Shown one piece after another: positions 53,441-62,576 of a stretch of 64,000 nt of DNA. The position numbers were made by a program, and so were the translations under genes. This DNA comes from Maccoyibacter intestinihominis (GTDB taxonomy: Bacteria > Bacillota > Clostridia > Lachnospirales > Lachnospiraceae): NCBI RefSeq assembly GCF_040096355.1, contig NZ_JBBMEX010000002.1:293091-357090 (forward strand), in the 5' to 3' direction. Under the pieces are notes generated by a model. That model did no database searches and had not been told where the DNA came from. It saw only the letters and a list, made by a program, of their open reading frames with translations. Each line of letters begins with the position of its first letter. Positions within the stretch are counted from its first letter, which is position 1.

Positions 53441-54712
53441 ATGAAGGTATTGATCGTAGGAAGTGGCGGACGTGAACATGCAATCGCATATTCCTGTGCA
53501 AAAAGCGCAAGAGTTGATAAGATATATTGTGCTCCGGGCAATGCCGGAATCGGTCAGATCGCAGAATGTGTACCGATCGGAGCAATGGAATTTGAAAAAT
53601 TAGCAGCATTTGCAAAAGAGAAAGAGATTGACTTTACCATTATCGGAATGGATGATCCGTTAGTCGGCGGAGTGGTAGATGTATTTGAAGCAGAGGGATT
53701 AAAAGTCTTTGGCCCTCGTAAAAACGCAGCTATCTTAGAAGGCAGCAAGGCTTTTTCAAAAGACCTGATGAAAAAATACAATATCCCGACAGCAGGATAT
53801 GAGAACTTTGACGATGCGGATAAAGCACTGGCTTATTTAGAGACCGCAAAAATGCCGATCGTATTAAAGGCAGATGGATTAGCTCTTGGAAAGGGAGTGT
53901 TGATCTGTAATACCTTAGAAGAGGCAAAAGCCGGAGTCAAAGAGATCATGTTAGATAAGAAATTCGGTGATGCCGGAAATCATATGGTTATTGAGGAGTT
54001 TATGACAGGACGTGAGGTTTCCGTACTTTCCTTTGTGGATGGAAAGACCATCAAGATCATGTCTTCTGCACAGGATCACAAGCGTGCACAGGATGGAGAC
54101 AAAGGACTCAACACCGGAGGAATGGGAACATTTTCACCAAGTCCGTTCTATACCAAAGAAGTGGATGAATTTTGTAAAAAATATGTTTATCAGGCAACCG
54201 TGGATGCCATGGCGGCAGAGGGAAGGCCATTTGTCGGAGTTATTTTCTTCGGACTGATGCTGACAGAGGACGGACCAAAGGTGTTAGAATATAATGCACG
54301 TTTTGGTGACCCGGAGGCACAGGTAGTACTGCCTCGCATGAAAAATGACATCATTGATGTGATGGAGGCATGTGTGGATGGCAGACTTGATGAGATCGAT
54401 CTGCAGTTTGAAGATAATGCGGCAGTCTGTGTGGTATTAGCTTCTGACGGTTATCCGGTATCTTATGAAAAAGGAAAAGAGATCTCCGGTTTAGAGCGAT
54501 TTGAAAAAGAAGAAGGATACTACTGTTTCCATGCCGGAACTGCATGGAAAGACGGAAAGATCGTAACCAACGGCGGACGTGTCTTAGGTGTAACCGCAAA
54601 AGGTGCAGACTTAAAAGAAGCACGCGCAAATGCATATAAAGCAACGGAATGGGTAGAATTTTCCAATAAATATATGCGTCATGATATTGGAAAGGCAATT
54701 GACGAAGCATAG
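53441..54712 (+). CDS. purD: Phosphoribosylamine-glycine ligase
   Basis: 423 residues from the ATG at 53441 (AGGAGG). ATP-grasp enzyme forming GAR: MKVLIVGSGGREHAIA at the start, ATP-binding VLKADGLALGKGV, HKRAQDGDKGLNTGGMG and NARFGDPEAQ. Completes purM-N-D. Confidence 0.97.
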   Translation: MKVLIVGSGGREHAIAYSCAKSARVDKIYCAPGNAGIGQIAECVPIGAMEFEKLAAFAKEKEIDFTIIGMDDPLVGGVVDVFEAEGLKVFGPRKNAAILEGSKAFSKDLMKKYNIPTAGYENFDDADKALAYLETAKMPIVLKADGLALGKGVLICNTLEEAKAGVKEIMLDKKFGDAGNHMVIEEFMTGREVSVLSFVDGKTIKIMSSAQDHKRAQDGDKGLNTGGMGTFSPSPFYTKEVDEFCKKYVYQATVDAMAAEGRPFVGVIFFGLMLTEDGPKVLEYNARFGDPEAQVVLPRMKNDIIDVMEACVDGRLDEIDLQFEDNAAVCVVLASDGYPVSYEKGKEISGLERFEKEEGYYCFHAGTAWKDGKIVTNGGRVLGVTAKGADLKEARANAYKATEWVEFSNKYMRHDIGKAIDEA

Positions 54713-54727
54713 GGATGTGGTTTGGAT

Positions 54728-55363
54728 ATGAAACGAGGAATCATTTTTGACATGGACGGAACGCTCTGGGATGCGTCCGAAGAAGTGGCACATTCCTGGC
54801 AGGAAGCCATCCAAGCATCGACGATCACGGATAAGGTTCTGACAAAGGAAGACTTTATGCGTGTCATGGGAAAACCGATGGACGAGCTGATCGAGGCACT
54901 GTTCCCGGAGCTTTCGAAAGCGGAACAGAACCAGCTTTTAGAAGACTGTTGTAAAGTGGAAAATGCCTATTTACGGGAAAAGGGAGCGAAACTGTATCCG
55001 GGCATTGAACAGATGCTTGCCGATCTGAAAAAAGAATATTTTTTAGCAATTGTAAGTAACTGTCAGTGTGGTTATATCGAAGCCTTTTTAGAGCATTATG
55101 GATTTGGAAAGTACATCGATGACATACAGTGTTTTGGCATGAATGAGGTTCCAAAAGGAGAGAATATCCGTCTTGTGGCAGAGAGAAACCATTTAGAGGA
55201 TGCGGTCTATGTCGGAGACATCCAGGGAGATTATGATGCGAGTAAGGCGGCGGGAGTAAAGTTTATCCACGCAGCGTACGGCTTTGGCGAAATAGAAGAC
55301 GAAGTGCCGCGGATCGAAAAGCCTTTGGAATTAAAAGAAGTTATACAAAAAATCTGGTCATAG
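54728..55363 (+). CDS. HAD-superfamily hydrolase
   Basis: 211 residues from the ATG at 54728. Motif I FDMDGTLWD, motif II VSNCQ and motif IV GDIQGDYDASKAAG are present, with a helical cap. Phosphatase of the phosphoglycolate/beta-phosphoglucomutase type; substrate unknown. It follows purD by 15 bases and may share its transcript. Confidence 0.88.
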   Translation: MKRGIIFDMDGTLWDASEEVAHSWQEAIQASTITDKVLTKEDFMRVMGKPMDELIEALFPELSKAEQNQLLEDCCKVENAYLREKGAKLYPGIEQMLADLKKEYFLAIVSNCQCGYIEAFLEHYGFGKYIDDIQCFGMNEVPKGENIRLVAERNHLEDAVYVGDIQGDYDASKAAGVKFIHAAYGFGEIEDEVPRIEKPLELKEVIQKIWS

Positions 55364-55373
55364 TGATTGAGCA

Positions 55374-55422
55374 GAGTCCCCATATATCAGAAAAAGAAAT
55401 CTGGTATATGGGGACTTTTTTG
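55374..55422 (+). terminator. Terminator after purMND-HAD
   Basis: AGTCCCCATATATCAG/CTGGTATATGGGGACT, then six T. A clear 16-bp stem with G-T pairs. Confidence 0.9.
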
Positions 55423-55524
55423 TTTTGATACAACCAAGTCCGTTTTTTTGGACACCTTATATCATAAAATAATCTCAAGACGAAGGGGAGAACAAAAGAA
55501 GGCAGACGAAAGGAGATGTATTTT

Positions 55525-55626
55525 ATGAAAGGATATGTTGTATCAGACGGTTACATGGGATATGTGAATGGAAAATATATGTTATTTGCAGATGAGGAAG
55601 ATTATCGCGATTACATCGAAGATTAA
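55525..55626 (+). CDS. 33-residue acidic small protein
   Basis: ATG at 55525 with an ideal AAGGAGATG ribosome site. The 33 residues start with MKGYVVSDGYMGYVNG and end in a Asp/Glu/Tyr-rich helix. It has a Gly-Tyr-Met/Val repeat (GYVVSDGYMGYVNGKYML) and no signal. I recall comparable tiny proteins in other Firmicutes, but function is unknown. It precedes the HAD-like gene by 13 bases. Confidence 0.6.
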   Translation: MKGYVVSDGYMGYVNGKYMLFADEEDYRDYIED

Positions 55627-55639
55627 CAGGAGAGAAGCC

Positions 55640-55981
55640 ATGAAAAAATATGAGATCATAGCGGTGGATTTTGATGGAACGCTGTGCAGCGATTGTTATC
55701 CGGATATCGGAAAGCCCAACCTACCATTGATAGAACTGTTAAAGGCATTAAAAAGAGAGGGCTGCCGGATCATTCTCTGGACCTGCAGGTGTGGCAGGGA
55801 ATTAGAGCAGGCAGTACAGTGGTGCGAAGAGTTCGGACTGGAATTTGACAAAGTCAACCGGAATACAGATGAGATTTTAGAAAAATACGGAAGCGATTCG
55901 AGAAAGATTTACGCAGACGTATACATTGACGATAAGGCATGCTTTCCGTGGGAAGTCATGGCATACAAAAAGGAGGAATAA
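55640..55981 (+). CDS. Small HAD-like hydrolase
   Basis: 113 residues from the ATG at 55640 (CAGGAGAG). Motif I VDFDGTLCSDCYP is intact, with IILWTCRCG as motif II and a later DVYIDDKAC as the acidic motif. It has no cap domain, as in short hydrolases seen in phages and genomes alike. Substrate unknown. Gene order small peptide-HAD-membrane protein suggests one unit. Confidence 0.75.
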   Translation: MKKYEIIAVDFDGTLCSDCYPDIGKPNLPLIELLKALKREGCRIILWTCRCGRELEQAVQWCEEFGLEFDKVNRNTDEILEKYGSDSRKIYADVYIDDKACFPWEVMAYKKEE

Positions 55982-55984
55982 GAG

Positions 55985-56239
55985 ATGACAGCAGGGATCA
56001 TAGATTACAAATATAAAAAAGAAAAACAGGGGGTAGATTTAGAGACACTTTTTGTGACGGCACTTACCGCATTTACAGGAGGGATCGGGATCATTGCAGT
56101 GTTTGCGGTATTGACCGGTGCAGATATCTGCCAATGGAGTAAAAAGGGAATGGTTGGTACTTATTTGCTGCTTAGTGTATTGATTTGGGGAATCCTGCTT
56201 TTGCGGGAAATCAGGACACAAAAGCGTCACGATATTTAG
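55985..56239 (+). CDS. Small two-span membrane protein, unknown
   Basis: 84 residues with two hydrophobic spans (~22-45 and ~58-74) and charged ends. The reading frame starts 3 bases after the HAD-like gene with a AGGAGG site that lies within that gene's last codons. No family recognised. Confidence 0.6.
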   Translation: MTAGIIDYKYKKEKQGVDLETLFVTALTAFTGGIGIIAVFAVLTGADICQWSKKGMVGTYLLLSVLIWGILLLREIRTQKRHDI

Positions 56240-56240
56240 G

Positions 56241-56270
56241 TTGACAGAAATCTACATAATTTCCTATAAT
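56241..56270 (+). promoter_or_regulatory. Promoter of acidic-tail protein/clpC unit
   Basis: TTGACA (56241-56246), 18-base spacer, TATAAT (56265-56270): both boxes are perfect consensus. No CtsR-type heptad repeat (GGTCAAA) is seen around it. Confidence 0.75.
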
Positions 56271-56330
56271 AAGGATGTTCTAAAATAGAAAAAAAATCAG
56301 ATATGAGATTTTATATGGAGGCATATACTT

Positions 56331-57413
56331 ATGAGTAGGATCAGAAAAAAGAAATGGCTTGGAATAGGACTGGCAGTAGTGATGGGATTGTCTATTGCGG
56401 CATCAGATATGGGAATTATGACCGCTTTTGCAACAGGCAATAAAACAACTACAACGACAACAGCCAATACAACGGCAAACAATGCAAGATTTACCGTAAA
56501 TGGAGCAGATTTAGTGGTTACGGAAAATCTGAATCCAAATAAATATCCAAAAGATTTTACAGAGACAAAGGTAGAATGTCAGGGAAGACAGTATAAAGGA
56601 TTGAAATTCAGCAAAGCAGATATCAAACTGATCTGTCTGTTGAATCAGAAGACAGGAGCAGCGGCATATCATATCTATAACGATGCAGACCAGAGTGTAT
56701 ATCCGTTTATCCGAATTGAAAATGGGAATGATTATATCATTGCAATGCCACAGAGCATGATGGATGGTGCACAGGCTCCGGAGAGCTATGCCGAGACCTC
56801 TATGGAATTTGAAAAAGGAACGATACAGGTTTATCAGCAGGACGGTGCAGACACCTGCCTGATCTATGCTATGAACAGTGAAGGTCAAAAGGGATGGTAT
56901 GAGTATCAGACTACAGATAAGACATATCAGGCATATGAAGTACAGAGTAGTCAGGAAGAGACACCGACAGATGGAGAAGAGCAGCAGGTAACCGATACTT
57001 CTTCGGAGAGTCAGGATAATTCTCAGAGTACGCAGTATGAAGAATTAAAGCAGGAAATGAAAAGCATGAAGACAAAATACTGTATGATCATTGCCGTATT
57101 GATCATTATCATTGCAGTATTGGTGATTCTTTTGATCAATACCCTGTTAAAAGGACCTAGAAACCCAAGAGACGAGTATGACGAAGAAGAACCGGACGAG
57201 GATTTCTTTGATGAGGATTTAGATCAGGAACCGGAGGAAGATTTCTTTGACGAGGATACAGACGAAGAGTCTGACGAATACTATTTTGATGAGGAGCCGG
57301 ACGAGGAACCGCAAAAGGAATATCCAAAGGCACCAAAGAATGAACCGCAGGAAAAACCGGTAAAGAAAAAATACGAAAGTGATATAGAGATCATAGATTT
57401 AAATGACTTATAA
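56331..57413 (+). CDS. Type I membrane protein with highly acidic cytoplasmic tail
   Basis: 360 residues. A signal sequence (~1-36) and Thr-rich linker lead to an extracytoplasmic domain (~52-205, beta-rich), a Gln/Ser/Glu linker (~206-245), one membrane span (251-273) and a tail. The tail (281-327) is a run of Asp/Glu with Phe-Phe or Tyr-Tyr spots repeating about every 20 residues (EDFFDEDLDQEPEEDFFDED). It ends in a Pro/Lys-rich segment and a second acidic patch. No family recognised. clpC starts 14 bases later, so the two are probably one transcript. Confidence 0.7.
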   Translation: MSRIRKKKWLGIGLAVVMGLSIAASDMGIMTAFATGNKTTTTTTANTTANNARFTVNGADLVVTENLNPNKYPKDFTETKVECQGRQYKGLKFSKADIKLICLLNQKTGAAAYHIYNDADQSVYPFIRIENGNDYIIAMPQSMMDGAQAPESYAETSMEFEKGTIQVYQQDGADTCLIYAMNSEGQKGWYEYQTTDKTYQAYEVQSSQEETPTDGEEQQVTDTSSESQDNSQSTQYEELKQEMKSMKTKYCMIIAVLIIIIAVLVILLINTLLKGPRNPRDEYDEEEPDEDFFDEDLDQEPEEDFFDEDTDEESDEYYFDEEPDEEPQKEYPKAPKNEPQEKPVKKKYESDIEIIDLNDL

Positions 57414-57427
57414 AAGAGAGGCATAGT

Positions 57428-59899
57428 ATGCAGAAACCATATACAAAAAAAGCAGAAAAGGTATTAGAGATCGCAAAAAAAGCATCCAGATCCATGCATC
57501 ACAGCTATATCGGAACAGAGCACCTGTTAATAGGACTCCTGGGCGAAGGAAGCGGAGCAGCAGCGAAGGTTTTAAGTTCTGCCGGTGTAGATGAAGAGCG
57601 GATATTAGAATTGATCGAGAACCTGATCGCGCCATCCGGAAACGTGATCACAGCAGATGCAGGAGGCTATTCTCCAAGAACCATAAGAGTGCTTGAGAAC
57701 GCAGCAAAAGAGGCAGAGCGTTTTAAAAATGAAAAAGTAGGAACAGAGCATCTGTTAATTGCATTGATCAAAGAAGCCGACTGTGCAGCAGTTCGTCTTT
57801 TAAATACCTTAGGAGTAAATCTGCAAAGACTCTATGTAGAGACCTTGACGGCAATGGGAGAGGATGTCAGTCTCCATAAGGATGAATTTCAGAATGGAAA
57901 ATTAGCAAAGAAGAAGAATTTAGAAGCAACACCAACCTTAAACCAGTATTCGAGAGATTTGACACAGCTTGCCAAAGAAGGTGGATTAGATCCGGTGATC
58001 GGACGGGAAGAAGAGATGCAGCGTGTCATTCAGATCCTGAGCAGAAGAAGCAAGAACAATCCGTGTCTGATCGGAGAGCCGGGCGTAGGAAAGACAGCGG
58101 TAGTAGAAGGTCTTGCACAGAATATCGTATCCGGAATGGTGCCGGACAGTGTATTGAACAAACGTGTGGTAACCTTAGACCTGTCAGGTATGGTTGCCGG
58201 TTCTAAATATCGTGGAGAATTTGAAGAACGGATCAAAAAAGTTCTTGCAGAAGTAAAAAAAGCAGGAAATATACTGTTGTTCATCGATGAGCTGCATACC
58301 ATCATAGGAGCCGGTGGAGCAGAAGGGGCCATAGATGCATCGAATATATTAAAACCGTCGTTAGCAAGAGGCGAGATACAGTTGATCGGAGCAACAACGA
58401 TCGAAGAGTATCGAAAATATATCGAAAAAGATGCGGCATTAGAACGGCGTTTTCAGCCGGTTACGGTGGAAGAACCGGATGAAGAGCAGGCAGTGGCAAT
58501 ATTAACCGGACTGCGCCCGCAGTATGAAGCACATCATCATGTAAAGATTACCGATGAGGGAATCCGTGCAGCCGTACAGATGTCAGAGCGCTACATCAAT
58601 GACCGGAATCTGCCGGATAAAGCCATTGATCTCATGGATGAGGCGGCTTCCAGAGTGCGGCTTGGAAGCTTTAAGACACCAAAACAGATGAAAGAAACAG
58701 AGCAGCGTATCCGTGAACTGGATATCATTTTAGAAGAAGCAGTCCGCGGACTTCGTTTAGGAGATGCAAAAGCAGCCCGTGAAGAAAAAGAAGAACTCTT
58801 AAAAAGGCATGCAAAGCAGATAAAAAAATATCATAAAGATGCCGAGAAGAAAGAGCCGTTAGTCAACGAAAACGAAATTGCAGAGGTAGTGTCCTCCTGG
58901 ACAAAAATCCCTGTGAAAAAATTAACGGCAGATGAAAGTGCAAAACTTGCAAAATTAGAGAAAACACTGCACAAAAGAGTTATAGGACAGGAAGAGGCGG
59001 TAAGTGCTGTGGCAAAAGCAGTCCGCCGTGGAAGAGTAGGATTAAAAGACCCGAATCGTCCGATCGGTTCCTTCCTGTTTTTAGGACCGACAGGAGTTGG
59101 AAAGACCGAGATATCCAAAGCACTGGCAGAAGCAGTTTTTGGAAACGAGCAGGCAATGATCCGTGTAGATATGTCCGAATATATGGAAAAGCACAGTGTC
59201 TCTAAAATGGTAGGCTCTCCTCCGGGATATGTCGGATATGACGAAGGAGGACAGCTGAGTGAAAAAGTACGCAGAAACCCATATTCGGTCGTATTGTTTG
59301 ATGAGATAGAAAAGGCCCATCCGGATGTATTCAATATTTTATTACAGGTCTTAGACGATGGACACATCACGGATGCCCAGGGAAGAAAAGTAGATTTTAA
59401 AAATACCATCATTATCATGACCTCCAATGCAGGAGCACAGTCGATCGTTTCGCCAAAACACTTGGGTTTTGGTTCGCAGGATGATGAAAAACAGAATTAC
59501 GAATATATGAAGCAGGGTGTTATGGAAGAGGTCAGAAGGATCTTCAAGCCGGAATTTTTAAATCGTATTGATGAGACCATTGTATTCCATGCCCTTACGA
59601 AAGAAGACATGAAGCAGATCGTTACACTGTTAGCGAAGACATTAGTGGAGCGCTGCAGGACACAGATGGAGATCGAGCTGCATATCCGTGATTCCGTCAA
59701 AGCCTATATTGTTGAAACAGCATATGACCCGAAATACGGAGCACGTCCGTTGCGCCGGATGATCCAGAGTAAGATCGAAGATGCACTTGCAGAAGAGATT
59801 TTAGCAGGCAGGATCAAAAGAGGCGACCGGGTAGAGGTCGGACTAAAGAAAAAAGAAATTGTATTTGAAGTGCCAAAAAGCAAAGAAGTACAACCATAA
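57428..59899 (+). CDS. clpC: Clp protease ATP-binding subunit ClpC
   Basis: 823 residues: Clp N-domain repeat (1-145), first AAA+ with GEPGVGKTAV and FIDELHTIIGAGG, a middle domain (~405-475), second AAA+ with GPTGVGKTEIS, and a C-terminal domain with the ClpP-contact LGF. It feeds unfolded proteins to ClpP. In most Firmicutes ctsR-mcsA-mcsB precede clpC; here a membrane protein does, so the arginine-phosphate control genes are absent locally. radA follows, as usual, after one small gene. Confidence 0.94.
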   Translation: MQKPYTKKAEKVLEIAKKASRSMHHSYIGTEHLLIGLLGEGSGAAAKVLSSAGVDEERILELIENLIAPSGNVITADAGGYSPRTIRVLENAAKEAERFKNEKVGTEHLLIALIKEADCAAVRLLNTLGVNLQRLYVETLTAMGEDVSLHKDEFQNGKLAKKKNLEATPTLNQYSRDLTQLAKEGGLDPVIGREEEMQRVIQILSRRSKNNPCLIGEPGVGKTAVVEGLAQNIVSGMVPDSVLNKRVVTLDLSGMVAGSKYRGEFEERIKKVLAEVKKAGNILLFIDELHTIIGAGGAEGAIDASNILKPSLARGEIQLIGATTIEEYRKYIEKDAALERRFQPVTVEEPDEEQAVAILTGLRPQYEAHHHVKITDEGIRAAVQMSERYINDRNLPDKAIDLMDEAASRVRLGSFKTPKQMKETEQRIRELDIILEEAVRGLRLGDAKAAREEKEELLKRHAKQIKKYHKDAEKKEPLVNENEIAEVVSSWTKIPVKKLTADESAKLAKLEKTLHKRVIGQEEAVSAVAKAVRRGRVGLKDPNRPIGSFLFLGPTGVGKTEISKALAEAVFGNEQAMIRVDMSEYMEKHSVSKMVGSPPGYVGYDEGGQLSEKVRRNPYSVVLFDEIEKAHPDVFNILLQVLDDGHITDAQGRKVDFKNTIIIMTSNAGAQSIVSPKHLGFGSQDDEKQNYEYMKQGVMEEVRRIFKPEFLNRIDETIVFHALTKEDMKQIVTLLAKTLVERCRTQMEIELHIRDSVKAYIVETAYDPKYGARPLRRMIQSKIEDALAEEILAGRIKRGDRVEVGLKKKEIVFEVPKSKEVQP

Positions 59900-60005
59900 T
59901 GTTTCAAAAGTAGTATCGTAAAATTTACAAAATTACTAGCCACACAGACTGAAATATTATATAATGATCATATAAGCAGTTCACTTACAGGAGGAGAAGA
60001 AAGAA

Positions 60006-60419
60006 ATGGGAGCAATCAGCGAATTGATTCGCACAGAAAAAGACGGAACCATCAGTTTTGGTGATTATACTTTGGATAAAAAGGCAAAGCTGGACAACTT
60101 TGAGCATGACGGTGATTTATACAAAGTAAAGACCTTTCATGAGATCACCAAATTAGAACGAAACGGAATGTTTGTATATGAATCTGTACCGGGAACGGCA
60201 GTAACCGAGCTTTCTGTGACAGATAACGGAGTCAGTTTTTCAGTAGAAGGACCGGAGGATGCGCAGATTACTCTGGAATTAGAAGAAAATGCAGAATATG
60301 AGATATTCATTGACGGCAGCAACATGGGAAAAATGAAGACGAATTTAGGCGGAAAGTTAAGCCTGAGCGTAGAGTTAGATGTAGTCAGCCAGGTAGCTGT
60401 CAAAGTGGAAAAATGTTAA
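60006..60419 (+). CDS. Conserved protein, unknown (annotated endosialidase-like in relatives)
   Basis: 137 residues, soluble, mostly beta strands with a strongly conserved-looking start ISELIRTEKDGTISFGDY. Some Lachnospiraceae homologues carry an endosialidase label that I would not trust. GGAGGAG ribosome site. It has a terminator of its own and sits between clpC and radA. A possible -10 (TATAAT, 59960-59965) lies upstream without a clear -35. Confidence 0.6.
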   Translation: MGAISELIRTEKDGTISFGDYTLDKKAKLDNFEHDGDLYKVKTFHEITKLERNGMFVYESVPGTAVTELSVTDNGVSFSVEGPEDAQITLELEENAEYEIFIDGSNMGKMKTNLGGKLSLSVELDVVSQVAVKVEKC

Positions 60420-60431
60420 AAGAAACGTCAG

Positions 60432-60456
60432 AAGACCCGAGAATTCGGGTCTTTTT
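60432..60456 (+). terminator. Short terminator before radA
   Basis: AGACCCGA/TCGGGTCT with a 2-4 base loop (GAAT), then TTTTT. Confidence 0.85.
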
Positions 60457-60478
60457 CGCTCTATAGGAAAGGAGTAGT

Positions 60479-61843
60479 ATGGCAAAAGGAAAAACATCCG
60501 TATACTTTTGTCAGTCCTGTGGATATGAGTCCTCAAAGTGGATGGGGCAGTGTCCGGGCTGCAAAGAATGGAATACATTTGTAGAAGAAGTCATAGATAA
60601 AAAACAGACAGAAAAAGTAAGAAAGCAGGCATCTGCTGCAAAGGTCAGCCACATTTCAGATATCTCCGTGGAAGAGCAGAGCCGTATGGGAACGGGATTT
60701 TTAGAACTTGACCGTGTCTTAGGAGGCGGGATCGTTCCGGGTTCTTTAGTTTTAGTCGGAGGAGATCCGGGAATCGGAAAATCTACACTGCTGTTGCAGG
60801 TCTGCCGGAATCTTTCGGTGGGCAAAGAAAAAATACTCTATATTTCGGGAGAGGAATCGTTGCAGCAGATAAAATTAAGGGCGGAACGTATGGGAGAATT
60901 CGGAACATCTCTTGCAATTCTTTGTGAAACCAATTTAGATATCATTCAGGAAGTCATCCGTCAGGAAAAACCAAAAGTTGTCATCATAGATTCGATACAG
61001 ACTATGTACAATGAAAATGTATCCTCCGCACCGGGAAGTGTCTCGCAGGTGCGTGAATCCACATCGGTGCTGATGCAGATTGCAAAAGGGATGAATATTT
61101 CGATTTTTATCGTCGGTCATGTAACAAAAGAAGGAGTGGTTGCAGGGCCTAGGGTTTTAGAACATATGGTAGATACGGTGCTTTATTTTGAAGGAGACCG
61201 GTATGCGGCATATCGGATCTTGCGGGGAGTTAAGAACCGTTTTGGCTCCACAAATGAGATCGGAGTATTTGAAATGCGGGATATCGGTTTAGTAGAGGTG
61301 GAGAATCCGTCAGAATATATGCTGAGCGGAAAACCCAAAGGAGCGTCAGGCTCTGTGGTAGCCTGTTCCGTGGAAGGAAGCCGACCGATCCTTTTAGAGA
61401 TACAGGCACTTGTCTGCAGAAGCAATCTTGGAATCCCAAGAAGGACAGCAGCCGGAACCGATATCAACAGAGTCAATCTGCTGATGGCAGTATTAGAAAA
61501 AAGGCTGGGACTCAGTATGTCATCCTGTGATGCTTATATCAATATTGCAGGCGGAATCCGTATGAATGAGCCGGCAGTGGATTTAGGGATTGTACTTGCC
61601 ATGATATCCAGCTACAAAGACTGTGCGATACCGGAAGATGTGATCTGTTTTGGCGAAGTGGGATTAAGTGGTGAAGTCCGTGCGGTAAACATGGCAAAGC
61701 AGCGTGTCGCAGAGGCGAAAAAACTGGGATTTTCCACCTGTATTCTTCCAAAAGTGTCGTTAAAAGGACTTGAAGACATGAAAGGAATCCGGTTGATCGG
61801 TGTGGAGAATGTGCAGGAAGCAATGAGAAACATCTTACAGTAA
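60479..61843 (+). CDS. radA: DNA repair protein RadA (Sms)
   Basis: 454 residues: N-terminal C4 zinc finger (CQSCGYESSKWMGQCPGC), RecA-like ATPase with GGDPGIGKSTL, the RadA-specific KNRFG motif (VKNRFGSTNEIG) and a Lon-like C-terminal domain (~285-454). It helps branch migration in recombination. It has its own GGAGTAGT ribosome site and normally neighbours clpC. Confidence 0.95.
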   Translation: MAKGKTSVYFCQSCGYESSKWMGQCPGCKEWNTFVEEVIDKKQTEKVRKQASAAKVSHISDISVEEQSRMGTGFLELDRVLGGGIVPGSLVLVGGDPGIGKSTLLLQVCRNLSVGKEKILYISGEESLQQIKLRAERMGEFGTSLAILCETNLDIIQEVIRQEKPKVVIIDSIQTMYNENVSSAPGSVSQVRESTSVLMQIAKGMNISIFIVGHVTKEGVVAGPRVLEHMVDTVLYFEGDRYAAYRILRGVKNRFGSTNEIGVFEMRDIGLVEVENPSEYMLSGKPKGASGSVVACSVEGSRPILLEIQALVCRSNLGIPRRTAAGTDINRVNLLMAVLEKRLGLSMSSCDAYINIAGGIRMNEPAVDLGIVLAMISSYKDCAIPEDVICFGEVGLSGEVRAVNMAKQRVAEAKKLGFSTCILPKVSLKGLEDMKGIRLIGVENVQEAMRNILQ

Positions 61844-61878
61844 TCAGAAAGAATTAGAATAAAAACAGGAGAAAAAAT

Positions 61879-62529
61879 ATGGACAGACAGGAAATATTAA
61901 AAAAAGTGGACCATACACTGTTAGCACAGACGGCCACATGGGAAGAAATCAAAGAAATTTGTGACGATGCGATAAAATATCAGACCGCATCGATATGTAT
62001 TCCGCCATCCTATGTAAAAGAGGCAAAAGCATATGTACAGGATCAGATGGCAGTCTGTACGGTTATTGGCTTTCCAAATGGATATAATACTACTGCGGTA
62101 AAAAAAGCAGAGACAGAGGATGCATTGAAAAATGGTGCGGATGAAATCGATATGGTCATCAACATCGGCTGGGTCAAAGACAAAAAGTTTGCACAGATCG
62201 AAGAAGAGATCAGAACGTTAAAAAAAGCATGTGGAACAAAAATTTTAAAAGTCATTATCGAAACATGCCTTCTGACCGAAGAGGAAAAAATACAACTGTG
62301 TGAAATCGTTACAGTATCGGGAGCAGACTATATCAAGACTTCTACCGGCTTTTCAACAGCAGGAGCAACACCCGTCGATATAGCGCTTTTTGCAAAGCAT
62401 GTCGGCAAGGACATAAAGATCAAGGCAGCCGGTGGGATATCTTCTTTTGAGGATGCAGAAGAATTTGTCCGCCTTGGGGCAGATCGTCTTGGCACCAGCA
62501 GATTAGTAAAGATTCAGAAAGAAAGTTAG
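61879..62529 (+). CDS. deoC: Deoxyribose-phosphate aldolase
   Basis: 216 residues, TIM-barrel class I aldolase. The Schiff-base lysine is in KTSTGFSTAGATPVD and the helper Lys in KIKAAGGIS; KVIIETCLL is also family-typical. It splits deoxyribose-5-phosphate in nucleoside use. Followed by a BMP lipoprotein, consistent with nucleoside salvage. Confidence 0.95.
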   Translation: MDRQEILKKVDHTLLAQTATWEEIKEICDDAIKYQTASICIPPSYVKEAKAYVQDQMAVCTVIGFPNGYNTTAVKKAETEDALKNGADEIDMVINIGWVKDKKFAQIEEEIRTLKKACGTKILKVIIETCLLTEEEKIQLCEIVTVSGADYIKTSTGFSTAGATPVDIALFAKHVGKDIKIKAAGGISSFEDAEEFVRLGADRLGTSRLVKIQKES

Positions 62530-62576
62530 AAGTCAACTGATTTTACCGTACCGAAGAAAAAAAGGAGGGTAAGATC

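Noticed and set aside
56240..56330. CtsR operator upstream of clpC unit
   Set aside because: No tandem GGTCAAA heptads in this region or between 57414 and 57428.
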